A stretch of DNA of 64,000 nt from Rotaria sp. Silwood1 (Eukaryota > Rotifera > Eurotatoria > Philodinida > Philodinidae). Position numbers and translations under genes: made by a program. A model generated the notes under the pieces. That model was not told the DNA's origin and did not search any database. It saw nothing but the letters and a program-made list of their open reading frames with translations. Location: contig CAJNOP010000016.1 in NCBI GenBank assembly GCA_905250075.1, positions 2,047,908 to 2,111,907 of the forward strand, given 5' to 3'. Shown here piece by piece: positions 35,392-48,968 of the stretch; positions within the stretch are counted from its first letter, which is position 1; each line of letters opens with the position of its first letter.

Positions 35392-36652
35392 TCAGTTTGA
35401 TGGATGATACTTTTGCATTTGATTAATTAAATCCTTGTAGATAATTTTATTTGCTGTTATAGCCCATACGAAATCAAGATGATTATAATCTAAGATATAT
35501 TTCTCATAAACTAAATTTTCAATATTATCAAAAATAAAAGCAACATCATCCGGATCAGCAAGCCAATCTTCACGTGACCAAAATATTGCTGTTGGAATCT
35601 TCATTGGACGAATTGCATATATCGGTGGAGTTGTTTGATTGTAATGTAATTGATTCTTTTCTGGTGAACCATAATCATATGCTTGAAATTGTTTAGAAAG
35701 AAACAATTGTGCAAAATGAATCATATTCTTTACAGATGTTCCATCAGGTTCATGAGATACATAAACTTCCATTCGTGTATTATTCATATTTTTTTTATCT
35801 GGACCACATATAACAAACAGAATATTTTCACAAATTAATGGGTCAAATATAACACTGCCACATGCATATTTTGCAAGCCATTTGATCATATTTGATGATG
35901 GAAGAAATTCTTTATAACCAAATAATAAATGCCAAATATATTCAGGATCTTCTGGAATATTAAATAAATATCTTAATGGTGATTTTGTATGTGATAGATG
36001 AGCAACAGGTGCTAGAGCTGCATAGAAACTAACATTATTTTGAACAAGACTATCAGGACGACCAAATTCTGCAAATGCAATCATTGTACCCTGTGAATGA
36101 CCAACATAACCAATTTGTGTATATTTTGTTACATTCAGTATATAATTAATCATTGATGGAAGATCATCTCTTGCCATATCATCCCAACTAAAGTCCCAAA
36201 ATTCTATATCACGATCAGGATTGTATTTAACATGTGCACGTGAATAATAATTTCCACGAACATTACCAAGCCAAACATCATAACCAGCATCAGCAAGCAT
36301 AAAACCAAGGCTTTGATCTGGAAAATTCATTACCCATGTTACTGCTGCATCGAGAAGACCATGTTGAAGAAGAACAGGTCGTCCTTTTGCTGATGATTTT
36401 CGACCGTATGGAATACGAAAAACACCAAGAATATAGCCATCATTTGTAATTACTTTATGTTCTTCACATGGATAACCTTTACTTTGAATCAATTGTGTAA
36501 TATTATAATCACAATCTGGATCATGTTTTTGTACTTGTAATTGTAGTACGGAATAACATAAGGAAATGAGGAGAAGAAAATTTGAAATGTCTAGAATATT
36601 AAAGAAATAATACTCTGTAAACGAAAATTTGCCACTACTTACAGAATAACAT
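35392..36652 (-). CDS. Secreted or lysosomal acid lipase (LIPA/LIPF family), copy 3
   Basis: Coding segments 36652-36643, a 52-nt phase-1 intron (donor GTAAGT, acceptor TATTCTAG), and 36590-35392 give 402 residues. Splicing produces the signal peptide MLFYISNFLLLISLCYS. Without it the frame would begin at an internal TTG inside the mature protein. The catalytic Ser in GHSQGT, Asp in SREDWLAD and His in YNHLDF are all present, as are HGLLD, WLGNVRGN and the conserved C-terminus YHPSN. Cys in LAKYACG and LICENILFVICG may form the conserved disulfide. The 5' half shares long identical DNA tracts with copies 1 and 2, and the 3' half is more diverged. Confidence 0.92.
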
Positions 36653-37379
36653 TTTCTTACAATTTCTTGTATTCTTTGCTATCACTCAAAACAAAAGAAA
36701 CAGATAATAATAATGTTTTAGCTTGTACTGTCTTGTCTTTTATGTCAATATATATGATGTAATAGAAAAGATAAAAATAGTTAACAAATGTCTTACAGTA
36801 AACAGATATTAATTTGTGTCAAGTGATGTAGTCAACAGGATTGTTATACCTTGAACAATCTAGGATACAATTCCACTATTGATATCAACTGAATATTATA
36901 CTCAATCGATGTTATATTAGAGAATTAAAGTATCATGAGTATATATATGGCAAGCTCTTTTGTGCAGCAAGATCTGAAAGAATTTTTAAAGCAGAAGGGT
37001 ACAATTTTAGACCTCTGTGCTCCACAGAGTATAACTATGCGAACGTCAAAGACTGTACATGAATAACGTCTCGTTATAATATATGAAGTATTTCTTTGTT
37101 GCATTTCTGGAGGATTCAGTAAAATGATGATAAATGTGTATCGGCATAGATAGAATAAAACAATCTCTCAGTGATTAACAACAAGAACAATAACGTGTTT
37201 CGTATTTTAGTCCTGTAAGAATTGTGTAAACAACTGTTATTTTTTCAGATAATGCATGGAATTGATCAATATGCTCAACAGTTTAGTCCAACAGACCTTT
37301 TATTTATATACATATGCATCATACTTTTATAAAAAAAAATTAGATCTTTTTGAAAAAATAAAAACAAAATCAAACATAG
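36653..37379. other. Spacer between lipase copies 3 and 4
   Basis: AT-rich, no gene recognised. It should include the copy 3 promoter and copy 4 3' end. Confidence 0.45.
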
Positions 37380-38662
37380 TTAGTTAGGTGGATGATATTG
37401 TTGCATTACATTGAGTAGATCAGAATAAATAATTTTATTTGCTGATATAGCCCAAACAAAATCCAAATGATTATAATCTGTAACACATTTTTCATAGACA
37501 AGACTTCGTAAGTTATCAAAAATATATACAATATCAATTGCATCGGCAAGCCAATCATCAAGTGACCAAAATATGGCCGTTGGGATTTTCAATCCATGAA
37601 TATTATATTCAGGTGGTGTTGTTTGATTATAATGTAATTGATTTTTTTGAGGTGAACCATAATCATATGCTCGAAATACATTTGATTGAACACCTTGTGC
37701 ATAATGAATCATATTTTTTACAGATGTTCCATCGGGTGCATGTGATACATACACTGGAATTCGTGTATTATTCATATTTTTCTTTTCTGGTCCACATAAA
37801 ACAAATAAAACATTTTCACATATTAATCGATCAAGTATAACATCTCCGCATGCAAATGTTCCAAGCCATTTTATTATATAAGATGAAGGAAGAAATTCAT
37901 TACGACCAAATAACAAATGCCAATAAAGTTCTAATTCTTTTGATGTCAATGATAAATATTTTATTGGAGACTTTATATGTCCTAAATGTGCAACTGGTGC
38001 TAATGCACCATAGAAACTAATATTATTTTGAACAAGACTATCAGGACGACCAAATTCTGTAAAGGCAATTAATGTTCCTTGTGAATGACCAATATAACCA
38101 ATTTGTGTATATTTTGTTACATTCAGTATATAATTAATCATTGATGGAAGATCATCTTTTGCCATTTCATCCCAACTAAAATCCCAAAATTCTTCATCAT
38201 GATCAGGATTGTATTTAACATGTGCACGTGAATAATAATTTCCACGCATATTACCAAGCCAAACATCATAACCAGCATCAGCAAGAATATAGCCAAGACT
38301 TTGATCTGGAAAATTCATTACCCATGTTGTAGCTGAATCAAGAAGACCATGTTGAAGAAGAACAGGTCGACCTGTTGTTGATGATGATGAGTTTCGACCG
38401 TGTGGAATACGAAATATACCAAGAATATAACCATCATTTGTAATTACTTTATGTTCTTCACATGGATAACCTTTACTTTGAATCAATTGTGTAATATTAT
38501 AATCACAATCTGGATCATATTTCTGTACTTGTGATATAGTCACCGAATAAAATACTGCGTATATGACTAGAAGAATCGCAACGGCTAAAATATCAGAGAG
38601 AAAAAATTATTATATGTAAAATATAAAACTTGTCTATAAAAAGTACACATACGCAGCATCAT
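37380..38662 (-). CDS. Secreted or lysosomal acid lipase (LIPA/LIPF family), copy 4
   Basis: Coding segments 38662-38653 (ATGATGCTGC), a 68-nt phase-1 intron, and 38584-37380 give 404 residues. MMLPVAILLVIYAVFYSVTI is the signal peptide. The GHSQGT nucleophile elbow, LDDWLAD and YNHLDF supply the Ser-Asp-His triad. It differs from copies 1-3 by a short Ser/Thr-rich insertion after HGRNSSSSTTG, which adds two residues before RPVLLQHG. It is the most upstream copy of the head-to-tail array. It shares a tract of about 175 identical bases with copy 2, although its entry-domain tract differs from the one shared by copies 1, 2 and 3. Confidence 0.92.
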
Positions 38663-39861
38663 CTCATCGAAAGTTCTTTCTTCTTGTTACCTCGATACAC
38701 AACACATACAGATAGGAGATTGTTCAATCTATATTTTCACTTACCTCTTATGCAATAAATTTAGAGTTAGTGTCTTCAATGAAAGTCTAAAACAAAATGT
38801 ATTCGTAAACATTGCTTAGACGAGTAATATTCATGTTTACCTTTTCTTGTCGTTAGTAAAGTCTATCAAAATGTACTAAAACAAAGCTTTTCACAGTCTA
38901 AAGAACAACAAACAAAAAAATTTATATTCTTATTTTTTTTTTTAATGGAAAACATGAACTGATGTTTGGCAAATTAAGAAAGGGGTAAATGTTCTTATTG
39001 TGTGATGCAGTTAGAAGAAAATAAGCACCTCAGATAGAATCGTTACATCGTTTTAGGGAATCAACCCATTATTTTATCCAGTATTGAAGTCCTGCTCCAC
39101 CAAAGATCGATTTGGTCCCTCCAAAGTTTGTGGTTCTGGTAACATATCCCATCTGTTTAGATTCTCAACAATACGTACTCGCCCTTCTGGAAGAGAAAAT
39201 CTAATTGAAACACAGACAAGAGCAACTTAGTTTTTTTTGTTTTGTTCAAACTCAATCGGTTTCAATTCAGTACGAAACCAAGCCAATATCATCTCTGTTA
39301 AACATTAGTTTATATAATAAACATTAGCTTAAATTTGATATTACATACAACTTTTAAGGAGCTAAAATCATAATATAAATTTCTTTAACAAAATGTCCTT
39401 AGTAACCTCTGACTTTTTCTCTTTCACAACCTGTAAAACAATATATATTTCATATATAATCAATATTCTATGCATAATCACTCTAGTTAATACATCTGTT
39501 ATTAGAAAAATTGCAAATACCAATTATATTTTTATTAAAATATCTCATATGCATTCAATTCGATGAATTAATTGACAAATAAAACTTGAATCAATCAACC
39601 TCTCCATCAAAATAGATGTCATTAGAATGACATTGTTATTTATTGGTGCATTTATAAAAATGAAATATCGATCGATTGATTCCTACAAGAAAAAAGACGA
39701 ATCTAGATGGAGCTTTCTTTCTCTGTCAATGATAACATTACTAGCAGTCAATGATAAACCAATAAGAAAAATCAATTACAATGCAATAGATATCCGTAAT
39801 AAATATATTCAATAAACAAAAAAACATATTTTTTATTTTTCTTATTGTATTTTATTTTTAG
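38663..39861. other. Spacer between lipase array and KDM3 gene; likely divergent promoter region
   Basis: The lipase array is transcribed leftward and KDM3 rightward from this stretch. A possible minus-strand terminal exon at 39074-39186 is listed separately. A strong pyrimidine-rich acceptor ends exactly at 39861, immediately before the KDM3 ATG, so a 5' leader must come from further upstream or by trans-splicing. Confidence 0.5.
39074..39186 (-). CDS. Possible isolated terminal exon (unknown protein)
   Basis: After an acceptor-like CTCTTCCAG, the minus strand reads EGRVRIVENLNRWDMLPEPQ and LVEQDFNTG to a TAA at 39074. The composition is clearly protein-like and unlike surrounding DNA. No upstream partner exon could be identified between here and 39861. 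It may be a remnant of a lost gene or the end of an unrecognised one. Confidence 0.3.
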
Positions 39862-42800
39862 ATGGATCAATATATTGAATCTCCTAAATTGGCAACATAT
39901 TTACATCCAGGTCCTAGTGGACCATTCCTTGAATTAAACAATGAACCAATAAAACCACCGTCACCAAGTACATCAGCTTTATTACAACATAATCCAAGTT
40001 TAATTGATCTATGTACATTTAATTCATTATGTCAAAGACTTGTTGAAAATTCTTCAACATCAAATACATCACCATATAAACCATTTGTTAATCCGTCCGA
40101 TTTATATTTTTGTATTCCACCAATGACACAAATTGATTATTCACCTCCAACAAATGATACAAATACAAAATCAAATATAATATCTGATTCAACAGCATCT
40201 CCAATTAGTTCAGCTGGTGATTGTAGTCCTAATGTATCATCGTATACTTCAACACCATATTCAAGTCCAAAAGTTAAAAATGTTTTTCAACAAAATTCTC
40301 CACTTGATTTATGTGTTACAAAAGATTTTGCAACAACAACAGTAGAAACAATTAAACATCGACATAGTAGTGAAAATATATCAAATTATGAATTATCAGG
40401 TACAGAAAAAATTATTTTTGTTTTATTTATTTTTATCTTATTTGATTAAAGATTTTCTTAATAAAATTGAAAAATCTTCAACAGATAATACAAATAGTCA
40501 ATGTGATAATAAAAATGTACAACAAACTGTAACTAAACATTCTCATACATCACCTATTCTTCATCGTTTACTTACATCTCCAACAAAACTAAATGAAAAT
40601 TCGTCAGTATCAAATCAAAATGATTATGTTAATAATGTTAATAATAAAAGTCCACAATATCAACCAAGATATTCTCCTTTTTATGTACCGGACACAAAAA
40701 CAAACATAAAAATTACACCAAGAGATTATTTAAACAGGTAAATTAATCATTTTAGTTATTTTTTTTTCCGGACTTAACAAAAAAATTTAACACTCAAAAA
40801 TAAGTAAAAAATCCGCAGAAAATTGATTAGTTTAATTCATTTAAATGGCGCTAAAACTACAATTATTAACGTATATAAATATAAGAGTGAACTGTATTGT
40901 AAAAGAATATGCATTTTTAATTTTTCTAACTTAAAACTATTCCAGAGTTGGCTTCCATCAAAAGAAAAGACATGAATGTATATAAAAAGAATATTGAATT
41001 ATAATATATTAAAATTTGAAAGCTTAACTGTTCTTAATCGAAAACTTTATTTGTTTGGTAGTTCTTTTAGTTCAAAATCATAAAAAAGTTCCAAGGACAC
41101 AATATGTAGCACATTATAATTTCTAAATATATCTAACATTTAACGTTTGATTAACATCTCTAATTATTTACTTTTAACAAGTTGCAGTATTTATACTCTA
41201 GGCACAATAACTTTATTGAAACTTGTTAAATAAAAATATTTTTCTTTTTATCTTAATAGAAATCGCAAAACTTCTCGCCAATCATGTCGCTCACCTGTAT
41301 TTACTCGACGTCCACCTGAACAAAATCAAACAATAATCGAAAGTGATAGCAATAGTCAAAAACCTCAATATGATTCATTAATTCAACCAACGGCTTTACT
41401 TTCATTAGACACAAATGGTATTTTCAATGTCAATGAAACTCATACAACTAATTCATTATCATCATCAACTATAATAAATAATAATAACAAACGTCTTTTA
41501 GAATCATCTTCATCAGAACAAATTTTAGTTAAACGTCGACAGAAAAGATCAATACCAAGTAGGTTCATACTAGTCAATAGATAGACATAAGTTTTGATAT
41601 TATTTCTAATAAGCAAGAGTTATATATTTAAGTATATGGACAAATATTCCATTTTTTTTATATTACAAATTATACGAGTTTTTTAATGCACGTAAAAATT
41701 CATTTTATTATAGTTTTACATTTTTTCTCAAGTTGAAACTAATCAAATCATTTTTTTGTTCGAAAAAAAACAAACATTGGATAAAAAAGAATGTCTATAC
41801 GATATTTGATTATGATTGCCAAGATCTACCAAGCGACGAGGAATAGTGATGGATTAGTATTGTTCACAGAAAATAAATAAGAATTACGTTATGGATTTAC
41901 TCATAATGTTGAAAATGTTGGACAGTTTCCAGTTTATCTAACTCGAGTTTTCGGTACACATGTTACAAAAAGTCATTGACCTAAAATTTATAGAAAATTT
42001 AATATTTTCTAAGTTTGTTTCATTATGCAAATGTGATCGAAAGCAGTGAAGATATTTTAACGCTTAAATAAATCTATTAATCTGATGGGACGAGAAACAA
42101 ATAGTTTGAACCTAGCGAAGCCTCGTGATTTCGCCACCTATGTCCCTATCTGCTACAATTAGTCAAAACTTCACATTTCAAACATTATTTTTTTTGTCGA
42201 CAGTCAAAATAATTAATGCATAACTTTAAATTAATATGTCCAATCAAAGTATTTCGTAGACAAAAATTTTAGAAGAAATCATGGCCTATTTTCTCTTCAA
42301 GTAAATTCGATTGTCCTCAATACTTCTATGTTTATGGAAATTATTTATCTCTATTTCATTTAATAAGAAATATTTTTTTTTTGACTTTTTTATAGCAATT
42401 ACTATTCAACAAAATTATTGTATAACATATCCAAATAATATTTCACGTTGTATTGATTGTCAAACAGCTAATCCAAATGATGCTTCAATGCATCTTACTG
42501 GTTGTCGTTTTCAACATTGTCGAACGTAAGAATTAAAAAGTGTTTTTTTTTCTGGACATGTTAACGTCAATGAAGTTCAAGAATCGTCTCTTAGATATGA
42601 GACTTACTATTTCAGTTAAACAGCTAATTCATCACATCAATTTGAAATAATCAAAATTAAGATTGGAGATTTTAGTCGCATAAAGATACATGTTTTTCTA
42701 TCATTGCACGCAAGTCACAATTGTAAAATTGAATATTTTTCAAGAGAAATATATAATAAGACTTCGAACAGACTACCAAAAAAGAAAGTTGCAAGAGTCA

Positions 42801-45800
42801 TCCTTTGAAGAGAAAAACATTTCATTTCAAAATTTAGTAATTGAGTGTTCTTTTATTTTCTTATTCCGTATAAATGTATGTAATTTTTCAACTGAGACAA
42901 GAAAAGCCTCTGTTCGTCGCTACTCGTTACTCATCAACGTCTATTGCATTGCATGTATACTAATTAAATAGAAATGAAAATTTTTTTTTTACATATCTAT
43001 TCAGATTACAAGATTTCGGTGATGATACATATGAAGTTGAAGGATTTACTACATCTTTTGAAGCTAAAACACCAGAAACAGAATCATTATGTACACCAAA
43101 TTCAAGTAAGATAAATTATTTACCTGAAAAAAGGAAACTTTCGTTTATTCAATTTTGAAATTTTCTTAGGTGGTCAACCGCCATTAAATTTCTTCGATGC
43201 TAACTTTGTATTTAAACAAATAGCTAAACTCTTTTGTTTAATGTTTAATCATGAACAAAGTGAACATTCAACATATGATGAAAGTAAATAAAAGATTTTT
43301 TTTCTTTTTTTATTCTTTGCGAGACTTACATATATATTTTCGAAGAAAACAGTGCGTATATTTTTTAATCGAGATTATGGTAGCTTTTATGTCTTTCTAG
43401 GCTCTAGCAACAAATGAGAGGGCAAAGGTCGTTTCGTAATGATTCAAAGCAACCGAGAACAACAGATTGATCTTGCAGATTTCCTTGGCAACAGTGAAAT
43501 AGAATATACGAAAGCCTTTCTTGGACTTTTAACGACTGGGATATAGTTGTGAATGTTCGAAATAATCCAGCTTTTTTGTTTTTGTGCAAAGAAAAATTTG
43601 TATTTAAGATGTGAAGAATGATGGGTAGTAATGCATCTATTGGCGGTAGTCGTCATTTAATCGACATAGAAGACATGCACTGATCAACTTATAACTTTGA
43701 GCGAGCTTATCAATATATATAATAGTGTTTTGAGACTTTCTGCAAATATAATAGATATCTACAATAGGCAGGAATGTTTCGAGGTCACCATGATTGAGAA
43801 AAGTTGACTACTGGCAAGGAACATTTGCAATCGTCTAATTGCTTTTCCGTTGAGACTATTGTCATTGGAATGTAGATAATGAGAAGTTTTCTTTTGGTTT
43901 GGTTTTTTAGTCTTTGCTTGTTCATTTATGAGCATTTTACTTGATTTTTGTGCCTATAAGAGTAGAATTGCTGAGACCCTGGATAATCAAAGTTTGAGTC
44001 AGAACAAGTATATTTTTGCTAAGATATTTGTATCTAAAAAACCTTTGTTTTAGGCTGTATTTCAAAAGAAAGGCATTTCTATGATAAGCTAATATCTTGA
44101 TATGAATATATTTGTCCAACCTGAAACCTTGAAGTATTTCTAGTGACTATAAGCCTCATGTATGATTGAAATTTTAGTTCAAAAATCGATTATCCAGATT
44201 TTCCTCAACTCTATGTACATAGAGCAGGAATCAAGTAAAATTCTCATAAGTAAACAAGCAACGACCGAAAAATCTAACCAAAACACATTTTTTTACTATC
44301 CATCATAACCAATCTAACGGGGATAGTCTCAAACGAAAAGCGATTCGACAATTGCGAACGTTCTATTATGAGAACGTACGGTTCACGACATTAGAAGTGT
44401 CGATCATTCTTGTGGGCGATTAGTTAGTACAAGCAACGAGCAAGTAACAGTAAGATAAATAAAAAATAAAGTATCAGTGAAAAAATTCCTGCACGAAGTG
44501 CGCAAATAACTTAGGGAGATCAATTATCTTTGGAAGACAACGATAGTCTGCTAGAAAATTTTCTCATGGCATAATATTACGAAGCTAAAGTTCCACATTT
44601 TATCCCTAAAGATGTTGTAATGACAATTTTTTTTATATTTATTTTTCAACATTTGTTTTATTTTTTAGAAAGTATCATACGTAAAAAATATATGGCAGGT
44701 TGGAGAGAAGTATGTGATGAATGTTTAACAACACTTTTTAATTATCATTATATGTGTAAACAATGTGGTTATATGATTTGTATTGAATGTTCAAAGCAAT
44801 TTTTACTATTAACTATCGAAAAACGAAAAAGTAAAAAAAATGCCAGAAAAACTTTTTTTTTCTTGTATAACTGTTTTTTTATTTTCATATAGGATTAAAA
44901 CGTTTTTGTCCACATAATGATTCATTTTGTTTATCAGAATTGATTCCATGGGATGGTAAGTTTCTTCGTGTTTTTTCTTTCTCCATTTAAACTATAAAAA
45001 AAAGAGATTCTTTTTCAGTTCTGGTTAAACTACGTAGTAATGTTATAGATTATTTAAGTAAATTAAAAATTGATTATTCAATTAAATTATATCATTCATC
45101 AAAAGCAGAAAATCTTTCAACATTTATTAAAAGCTTAAAAATGAAACGATCACATGATGCTCGTGATATACAAAAAATTTGGTCACCTATTGATTGTAAT
45201 AATGATCCAAATATAGAATTTTATTGTAATGGTCGTTTACCTGTATTTAATGAATGGACCAGTGAGAATGCTAAACAAGTAATATGAGTTAAAACAAAAG
45301 AGAAAAATAATTTTTTAAGTTTTATTTTATAGTTTTTTCGAAAAGTTTGGTCAACTAGTTGTCCAGTACTTGTTAGACAAGTACATCATAAATTATCAAA
45401 AACACTTTGGCTACCTGATGCATTTAAAGAACATATGATTGATCATCGAGAAACACCAGCTTTATGGGATTGTGAAACATTAGCACCAATATTAACAAAT
45501 GAAGAAATATTAACAAGATTTTGGGATGGATTTGAACGTTTAGCTGGTATGTTAAAGAATAAAAATTGAAAATAATTTTAATTTATGTATGAATAAATTA
45601 GTTCGTTTGAGAGATGATGATCATGGTGGAAGACCAAGAATTTTAAAATTAAAAGATTGGCCAACAAAAAAAGATTTTGCTTCTGTTTTTCCAGCACTTC
45701 TTCATGACCTTATGAGTAATATTCCATTTAGTAAGTCGAAAAACAACTTTTTTTTTCAAATATTCTATTAAATGTTAATTTTAGGTGAATATACAAAACG

Positions 45801-48800
45801 ATCATATACATATGATAATGTTACATATCATGGTGGTTCCATGAATATTGTTGAACGATTGCCTTCATGTTTAGTTAGGCCTGATCTTGGACCAAAACTT
45901 TATATTGCTTACAGTAAGTTTATAGCTATGATTAATATTAAGAAGTTGAGGCACGGAAGAAAAGGTGAAACTTCGACAGTCCAAAGTTCGATGGAATACG
46001 AATGAAATACCATGCTTCGCAGTACTAAAATCTCCCTTTCCTCTCTTGAATAGAAAGCAAATATACACTTGCTGTCTTAGTATATTGGGAAAAATCATGA
46101 AACTAGATACATGTAATTTCCTACTTTTTTAAGAAAAATTATTAATAATGGATGTTGAAATGCATAGGCAAAAAAAGTCGGCATTCCTTTCTCCCCACGA
46201 TGAATAATGTTTCGTGAACTACACCCTTATTGGATTTATGGAAGATTTAGTAAAACGTTAGTGAAGAAGTGTATTTCACAATAGATAGTGTAAAACAATA
46301 GTTCCTGCCATTAACGACAGCAGCTAGATCGTATTTTACATTTTAATTCTCATATATTGCATTGAAAACCTTCTCATAAGTATTGCATAATGCATGCAAA
46401 TATGAAAACTTGATCTCCGATGTAAATTACGTAGAATAGATTTCGTTTTCTGCTATTATTTTGGAAATATATTGTGGAAAACAAATCTAATGTAAAAGAT
46501 GAAAAAGTATAGTTTAATTTTATGTCTTCGATATTGATATTTATTGCCATTTGATAGGTCAACTTATCAGTCAAGCAACAAGAAAAGCCGGAACAACAAA
46601 TCTTCATATTGATGTATCAGATGCTGTTAATGTTCTTGTCTATGTTGGTATCGGTGGTCATGGTGATAATGGATCAGATAAAGAAGAAGAAATTCGACGT
46701 AAATAAATAAAAAAGAAACAAAGAAAAACTTCGTTCCTTTTTTTTTGTAGAAGTCGAAGCTGAAATACTTGATTCAAATATTGATGAAGCTCAATTACAA
46801 CGATTACGAAATGGAGAACGTCCGGGTGCTCTTTGGCATTTATTTCGCTCGGATGATGCAAAAAAAATTCGTGAATATGTTGGTCGAGTATGTTTTTTTA
46901 TTTTTTTTTTGATATAATAAACTTGAATTTATACGTATCTCTTTCATTTTAGTCTCAACGTAAAACTGCTGGTTCTGATGCTATACATGATCAAACAGCT
47001 TATTTAGAAAAAGAAGATTTAGAAAAATTAAGAGATTGGAGTAAAGTTGAATCATATCCAGTTCTTCAATTTCTTGGTGATGCTGTTTTTATTCCAAGTG
47101 GTGCACCTCATCAAGTAATTATTAAAGATTTTTTTCTCTTTATAGAAAAATTAATTATATTTTTTAAGAATGATTATGGTAAAATATGAGATAATTTTAT
47201 AGAAATATATTTCCTTTCAACAATCGAATAATTAATGTTTTATTCTAGGTGAAAAATCTACATTCATGTATAAAAATAGCTGAAGATTTTGTTTCACCGG
47301 AAAATCTTGATCGTTGTTTAATAACAACCAATGAATTTCGATCATTATCAAATACACATACAAATCATGCTGATATCTTGCAGGTAAATATTTCTCATTA
47401 TATATAAATATTTATATTCTGTAAGCAATATTTGAATTCGACTAGAAATTAATTCATTCCTAAAAGTAGATCGGAATGAAAAAGCTTTTAACGCAATTCC
47501 TACAGTTATTTTGAGACATATTTCTTCACCATCCTTTCACTTGACCCTTCAATAAGAAAATAGTTCATATGTTATAATGAAACATTATTCATATATAGTC
47601 TGTAACTGTATATCGACAATCCTTATGTATCGTGTTTTTCAAAAAGAAAAAAAAAAAAGAAAAATATACAATTGTAGCGATCTTGTCGATTTTCAGTGTA
47701 AATACGGAGCGCAACAACTATCAGCATCCCAGTGAAAGAGTCATTCAAAAGATGACGTTTGTCAGAACGTTGCAAATGTACAGAGTGAGCCACAAATAGT
47801 ACTACGATAAAAAAAAAATAAAACATTTCGACGTCGGTTCAATCAAATGAATTGATTTTTATGCTTAGTAGTAGAATTTTATTTAATTTTTTTTTATACA
47901 GATGAAGTCAGCAAATAATAGTATTATAAATACAACTATAGCATTCCATAGATAATATTCAGCTCTCAGCTAAAAGAAAAATAAGAAGAAATCAAAACGA
48001 ACTTAATGAATGATAGTCAACAGGTTCAAAATGTCGAAGGTTCTAACATAGAATACCAATTTTCGACAGGAATTCAGTGCCTACAGAAAGGCTATAGTGC
48101 ATTTTACTTATAAGATAAGCATTTCAGCATTTTAATTGACTACTAATTTTGAAAACTTGCTCTGTGTATATCAATATAGTGTATTTTGATTTCTGTATAT
48201 TGTTGTAGATGGCAACTGAAAACGATTTGTGAAACGTCTCATACTTATTTTTCTACTTGACGATAGGCGAAATTTCCTTAGTAAGATCTAAAATAAAACT
48301 TTAAATAAATTTCTACCATTTACCTAGAATCAGCCCATCTGAGCGAATTGAATTAGAGATATTGCAATTTTTTATCCTAGTACTATTTATGACACAACGT
48401 GTGTGTCAGAGATCTACAAGTTACACTCGCGTCTTAACTAATATGTTTCTTCAGTGTTCTCTCAGAACGTTCCAAACCATGAGATGGCGTGGCACACATT
48501 CGGCCCAAGTTTACTCAACGTTGCATCAGCATGCACTAGAAGGTGAAGCTGATTCGCAGATCTCTACGTTGTATTTTTAAATATAGATGTGAACGGCATA
48601 ATCTAATTCTAAAAGTGTCCGAATCGGATTTAACATTCGATCAAACTTGAAATCATAAAGACAAGAGTGTTATAAAACAATGTTCTTATTAAAAAGAGAG
48701 CATAGGAACTTTTTAAAAGTTTTGTTGGGCAAAACGAATATAGCTTATTAAAATTTTAATTGTTTTGATTATGTGCATTGATCTCTAGTCGATTTCTAAT

Positions 48801-48968
48801 TTTGTTTAGAACATATATACAAATATTTATTAATTAATAATAAAATCATTTTGTTTTTAGGCTAAGAACATTCTATACTATACCATACGTGATGCATTAG
48901 ATTCTCTGACTGAATCAAATCAAACTGACCCATCATTAGAGTCTTCCTCTTCAACTGTACATAATTAA
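39862..48968 (+). CDS. KDM3: KDM3/JMJD1-type JmjC histone H3K9 demethylase
   Basis: Seventeen exons: 39862-40399, 40452-40737, 41260-41558, 42396-42525, 43005-43105, 43170-43283, 44669-44830, 44893-44955, 45019-45278, 45333-45546, 45602-45730, 45785-45913, 46558-46698, 46751-46887, 46953-47114, 47249-47383, 48861-48968. They total 3108 nt and 1035 residues; exon 2 could instead begin at 40485 in the same frame. The N-terminal 400 residues are Ser/Thr/Asn-rich and disordered. The KDM3 C6 zinc finger is CDEC...CKQC...CIEC (505-530). The JmjC domain follows with the Fe(II) ligands His825, Asp827 ([18 protein letters not shown]) and His954 (SGAPHQVKNLHSC). The 129-residue gap equals that of human JMJD1A (1120-1249). 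Predicted 2-oxoglutarate-dependent removal of H3K9me1/2 in the nucleus. Confidence 0.93.
43284..44668 (+). other. KDM3 intron 6 (1.39 kb)
   Basis: One of two introns over 1.3 kb in a gene whose introns are mostly 50-70 nt. No transposon termini were recognised. Short hairpins occur near 44356-44403 (ACGTTCT..AGAACGT, CGACA..TGTCG). Confidence 0.7.
47384..48860 (+). other. KDM3 intron 16 (1.48 kb)
   Basis: Separates the last two coding exons. A minus-strand 67-codon frame (47826-47623) starts with a signal-like hydrophobic run but is not supported as a gene. No repeat family was recognised. Confidence 0.7.

Noticed and set aside
47623..47826. Minus-strand 67-codon frame with signal-peptide-like start inside KDM3 intron 16
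   Set aside because: Poly-A/poly-T runs on both ends create the hydrophobic residues; no supporting splice or family evidence.
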